DNA of 64,000 nt from Tachypleus tridentatus (Eukaryota; Arthropoda; Merostomata; Xiphosura; Limulidae), in the NCBI RefSeq assembly GCF_004210375.1, contig NC_134831.1, forward strand, positions 1,674,001 through 1,738,000, read 5' to 3'. Every line of letters starts with the position of its first letter. The stretch's first letter is position 1. Both the position numbers and the translations under genes were made by a program. Positions 58,987 through 64,000 of the stretch are shown piece by piece. The notes beneath the pieces are model-generated. The model did no database searches. It worked only from the letters and a program-made list of their open reading frames with translations, and had not been told where the DNA came from.

Positions 58987-61741
58987 GTAAGTAATTTAAA
59001 AATTAGCACTAATGCTGTTGAAACTAATATATCTTCACATACTTCCTTCTTCCCGACCCTTAAATTTTGAAAAGTAGGCCTTCAGGATTGGTGATTTTTT
59101 TTTTGCTGAGAAATAACCTATTTTAATATTTGTATATTATGATTATAACTTAGAGTAAATATCGCTTCCACAGAAGAAAATGTTCATATGATACTTTTAG
59201 TGGTGGGGGTGCTAAACTCATGCTTTGTGTGATTTGTATTTCCTGAGCAAAGATATCTGTACAGGTGTTCGATGAGTTATGAGGAGAGACGAGGAGTGAT
59301 TTTCAGTCTTATACACATGTACTTGATACCAATATTGTACGAGTATGTATGAAGCAATTCTTTTAAAATTTCGAAATACTTGCGGCGTTAAATATGTTAA
59401 GTCGGCCTGTGTTTCAAAGAAACGTCACTCTGTATTTGTTAGAAAAGCGCGAATGAGTTGATAAATTGAATGGTAAGGCTAATGTTTAAACCTAAAGTGA
59501 AAAAAGTACGTATACTTGGTAAATGAAAATAAAGACTTATTTATTCAAATTTAAACCATGATAAGGTTAGGGCCACGTTTGTTGTGAGCTTTCGGTAAAA
59601 CAGATGTAATAAAGAAATAAAGCCAACGTTTAATATTACGTGATAAATACTTAAAAGCGAGACTGGCTTTAGAGTCAGAATATAAAAAAAACTATTGTTT
59701 TATATAGTAATTTACTGTGTGAAGATAAAGTATCATGAGATTGGAAACAGTTTTGTGTCATACACTTCATTCATGTTTTAACGCCTGACTGCGTCATCAT
59801 AAGGAGTAATACATGGAAACGTAGTGTAAGAGACTGCTTTCAGTTTCACGCTACTTTGTAAAATAAATTAAGTAAAACAAAAGTTGTATTGTATTTTGAG
59901 ACTGGGAACGACCTAATATTTGTATAACCATTGTGTACTATTAAAATTGGCTGAATTTATTTTAATACATCTGTGTTGTTAAACATACGCAACTCTTAAT
60001 CTAAACCTATATTTCAAACGTGGTGTTTCTTTCGAACTTCGGTCACTGGAGGTCGCAATACTCAGTTATTGTTGAACTTAATGAATTATTGTGTTATTAA
60101 TATAGGTCGATTCCTAGTTTCTTCTAAGTTTGAAGGCATGTTTAATCTATGTTTAAATAGCCTTTGGGGTTAATATATACAGTAGTATGAGAGTACAGTA
60201 ACGGGAGTGCCACCGGATTTGTAGCAGATATTAATGTTGAACGAATCGTTAGCTTTGGTAATCAAACAAAATATTTTGTAATCATGGTTAAGCAGTTTTT
60301 GCTGAACATAAATACTTTATAAATTATTGCAGACTGAACATTTTTTGGGTGTGGAAAGTGGTTTTGTGTGGAAGTAATATCTCAGGTAATATTATTACAA
60401 GATGAATAATAATCAATTTTTAAAGGTGTTTGAATAATTATTATGTACGACCAGAAATGACGAACGTTAGTAAAACGATACCATGAAACAACGATCTAAC
60501 GTTAAAAATCAACGCTAGATATTTGTATGAACGTCAGACCATAAATGAAAACTAATAAATTATATATAGTTTTGAAACATTCGCTAGGCATATATTCGTG
60601 ACCTTTAAATGTAAATATTCTTAAGTGTTTGTTTAATTTCGCCCAATAATTTTTCAGTCCCACGGAGGGTAGGTAGAATGGATGCAACGAAACGTTTTGT
60701 CTATTAACCTTTTTATAGATAGTGGAATATAAATAAGATTAGCAAGTATGATAAAAATTCGTTGTTGCGAAAAGAAGCTACTCTGTTTGTCAGAACACGG
60801 TGGAAGGTATAAAAAATGGAGGGTCTCTATCTCTATGGAATTCGATCTACCTCATCGCGTTCAAATTAACACATCAGTATTTACGTTTCGTCTTCGTAAT
60901 TGCAGGTCCCGACTGTGTCATGATAGAGGTGAAAGTAGGGAAACGGGTAAGAAAGATGAAAAACGTTCCGCTTGGCTTATGGTCTGGAAAATCTGGAATT
61001 GAGGGCCAACAGGGCAAAATATTATAAACACATCACGTGTAGTAGGTGTTGTTATAGGGACAGCGAGAGACCTTCACTTCCCGATGGAAAGGGTTGAAAA
61101 AGACGCGAATTATACTACCGAGGACTACGTGTACTGTGCGTGTGAAGGCTCAGACGGTCCGAGCTCTTTCCTGGCCTTTAAGAGTGACTCATTTCCGTAA
61201 TTACGGGAGGAGGGGTGGGTCAAGATCTATTTAATAACTGTAAAAAAGGCCGCTGGATTTTAAATAAATCAAAGAAGGAGTGAAGCTACAGGGATGTTTT
61301 AATTTATCAAAGTTCAGTCGCCATAATTTTGTCTTTTCTTTTATACAGAGTTTTTTGTTTTCTACATAAAGCACTGAACGAACTGTATGCAACTGTTTTC
61401 TACGTAACGGACATGGCGCCCTCACCCCTTGATTACAACGTCATTTGGTTAGTACCGTATTTTGCGTACAACGAAACTAAATAGCCCTTGACAATAATAC
61501 ATTTCATTTTTAATTGTATATTTCACGGGATTTGAGATTTCTGTAAATTACACATGAAATAGTTGCATCAGTTGATCTATCGAAGTCATTTTGCGCCGTT
61601 ATACTAAACCAAATATTTAAATTAAATGCTTGTAATCAGTTTGTGTGTGTATTTGTGCGTTATTAAATTGTGAATAGGTAAACTAACACATACAGTATTT
61701 TTACTTGAACAACTATTCGTTTATCATGTTTATTTTCTTGA

Positions 61742-61760
61742 TACACACACACACACACAT
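61742..61760. repeat. (CA)n microsatellite
   Basis: About nine CA units. Confidence 0.95.
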
Positions 61761-61992
61761 TTATGAGAATTTTTAAACATTTTTTTTACGATTGTCAACA
61801 TCACTTATAATGAATTTAAGCTTAAGATAATTATAAAGATAAAAATGGGTGGTTTTAAACATTTGTTTATTTTGTTATTTCGACAAAACGACTTGCACAG
61901 TTGAGCCAAAGGATGAGTTAGTTTACGGAACTATTTTTCTTGTCACCAACTATTGTCTCAAGGTTTTCTGAACACCTTTACCTGGAAGTGCT

Positions 61993-62006
61993 CCTAGGGG
62001 GCGCTA
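61993..62006 (+). promoter_or_regulatory. CTCF-like motif CCTAGGGGGCGCTA
   Basis: Close to the vertebrate CTCF consensus (C-x-C/T-A-G-G-G-G-G-C-G-C-T). In nudE intron 1. Confidence 0.4.
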
Positions 62007-62491
62007 TGTGAAGTTAAAGAAAACTCTAATACATCTAATTTCTATCTGTTTATTTGTGGCTCCTATAAGTATTCGAACTTGGAGTAGTTTTCAAATGTTC
62101 AGAGTTTATTAAAGCCGTGAATATTAAACTTCAGGTGATATTGTTTCATTGTAACGTCCATATTAATATCGAGGGAACGTTTCCAAGAGAACCCCGTGTT
62201 CAGTTCTGCGAAAATGATTAAACTGTAAGCTATGGAAAATAAACTTTAATAAAATTAAAATAAACTACTTTGTAAACTGAAATGGTAAATAAGGCTAGAG
62301 ACAGGAAAGTTATTTTATTCAATGAGTTATGATTGCATTTAAATTATTCCAAGAAAACAAAACAGAACGAGTGAAAATAAACACATTCGGTAAGTTATAG
62401 AAGGCGACTGTTAGTGAAAAAATTACGCACAGAAATGAAAATTCTGGGAGATGTATATTATTAAAACAACGTTATTATTGAAACAGTAAGG

Positions 62492-62602
62492 CTAGCTTTC
62501 CCACATAGGTGTCTGCGGACTCGTACGGTTTCGATACTGATGATGGGCAGAATACATATGGCCCATTGTGTAGCTTTGTGCTTAATAAGTAAAAAACAAC
62601 AA
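62492..62602 (+). mobile_element. SINE-D copy
   Basis: GTGTCTGCGGACTCGTACGG, TTTCGATACTGATGATGGGC and CCCATTGTGTAGCTTTGTGC. A short deletion removes the middle of the head. Confidence 0.75.
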
Positions 62603-63386
62603 TCTCTATGACAAATCTTCAAGTTTCAACCATGTCAAACATCTAGGAATTTTGTGATTATAATCCAAACGTATGGATTATAAATGTTTGTACAGTAGTA
62701 AACTGTTATCTAATGGGTTCTCAGCAATCGTATTTAGTAAAAGACGATATACATACACACATATCATCATAGTGGTACTACGAGTTCCTACGTAAAATTC
62801 ACGAGCTGTAACTTTGCGTTTTATAGTGCTAACCCTTCTTTACACGTGTACGTCCCTCAAATCAGCCCTTACGGACGTATACAGGGAAGAAACGGTGTGA
62901 CTTGTTGGAGACATTTTTAGTATCTGTTCGTGGTTTCATTTTAAAATATGCTTTGCAGTGATTATTAAAATGAAATTAGCACCAATACGTCTTTTTTTTA
63001 ATACTTTATTTTATTAAGAAAACAAATCTTTGAAAATATAACAAACTTGCCCGTAAAGGAGTTGTCATTTTCTTTTATCCGCTATAAACCAAGATGGTGG
63101 TTGACCGTACCATTCCATATTTAAATATTGGTTGTATTACGATAATTGGACTGTAGAACTATGTAGATGTTGTAAAGTCATCAAGAAGGTACGCCACTGT
63201 TTTATTTAAAGGAGACATCTTTGTGGTTTCACGAGTTATATGATATTCGAATGCTGTTTTCCTAAGTCCTGGTATTTAGCAAAAGGCCTCTTTGGCATTG
63301 GATATGGCAGAAAAAGCATGGTTGACACACTATAAAATACTTCCCTTTGCTTACACTCACAGGTTATTAAAACCGATTTATATTAA

Positions 63387-63570
63387 TTGTACATTGACAT
63401 CACCCACCGTCAACTCGTGGGTTACTCTAATCAAATAATAAGATTTGACCGTCACTTATCTAAGTCACCCACGCCCCCAAAATGCAGAATGCGACTTCTT
63501 TTGACCTATAACAGAATGCGAGCCTCTAGAAGACGAGTGTTTCTCAACCACTGGACCGTCACAACTACCT
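63387..63570 (-). mobile_element. SINE-B copy, reverse
   Basis: Reverse reading gives a GTGACGGTCCAGTGGTTGAG head, GGGGGCGTGGGTGACTTAGA and GTGACGGTCAAATCTTATTA, the SINE-B order. The open frame across it is not a gene. Confidence 0.55.
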
Positions 63571-64000
63571 TACCGGTTGATGGGGTTTCACGAAAACAAA
63601 TGAACCTAATATGAATATCTAAATCGTAACAGTTTTTAACTTATACTTGCGTTTTAACGGTCCCTAACAGTTTATGGAAGAAGCGAGCCGGTTCGTGACG
63701 GTAACGTCCGCCCATAAGAAGCTTTCAATTATTTATCGTGTGCTCCAGATAGTTATAATAATTACCGAAAATAAAGCTGGTGTGTTTGCGAAATTCATAT
63801 TGGAAGTTTACTAAGACTTTTTTTAAATTCTAATTCTCGCCCAGTTTCATTTGAAAAGGTAGTTTTTCGATATCACGTTTTATTTTATTTTGAATGTTTT
63901 GTTTTGTTTTTAAATAAACTTCTCGGAGATGCGTATAAATATTAATATGTTTGTTCCAGCATTGTGGTGATTTAATTTTTCCATGTCTTGCGAATGGAAT

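Larger units (their letters stand above)
58987..64000 (+). other. nudE intron 1, 5' part (runs off the window)
   Basis: Begins with GTAAGT. No NudE coiled-coil exon is recognisable. It contains a (CA) run at 61742-61760, a SINE-D copy at 62492, a SINE-B copy on the minus strand at 63387 and a locally CpG-rich block at about 61030-61240. The rest is AT-rich with no identifiable feature. Confidence 0.65.

Overview
This is an AT-rich (about one third GC by eye) eukaryotic window with long introns, GT-AG splice sites and very many diverged mobile elements. The commonest element is a tRNA-derived SINE of about 280 bp. From memory, its body matches the highly repeated SINE of horseshoe crab genomes, so I infer a xiphosuran (Limulus/Tachypleus type) or another chelicerate. 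The family is read from the sequence; the taxon is inference.

Two protein-coding genes can be supported, both on the + strand. (1) A complete meteorin / meteorin-like gene in four coding exons: 20968-21071, 37341-37726, 45299-45355 and 49088-49398. Splice phases agree at every junction. The exons sum to 858 nt, giving a 285-residue secreted protein with a signal peptide and all ten family cysteines plus one extra. Introns are about 16.3, 7.6 and 3.7 kb. (2) The first coding exon (58904-58986) of a NudE/NDE1/NDEL1-type dynein regulator, behind a TATA-less promoter region. The rest of that gene lies beyond the right edge.

Layout: 1-20.2 kb is gene-poor. It holds many SINEs, three large tandem arrays (37-bp, 49-bp and 36-bp units), two dead Tc1-like transposons and a LINE remnant. 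20.2-49.4 kb is the meteorin gene. Its first intron carries a 38-bp array, two long hairpins and an inverted pair of Penelope-like retroelements. A mariner-family remnant sits 45 bp before exon 3, and a flanked SINE sits just before exon 4. 49.4-58.5 kb is intergenic, with more SINEs and a folded-back Penelope fragment interrupted by a SINE. 58.5-64 kb is the NudE promoter, first exon and start of intron 1.

The main points for a second look are: a 35-bp intronic stem in which every departure from Watson-Crick pairing is a G-U wobble on the sense strand; the inverted architecture shared by all three Penelope insertions, with a hammerhead-like motif; and six dispersed copies of YAGATGGCGC, which resembles arthropod CTCF sites.
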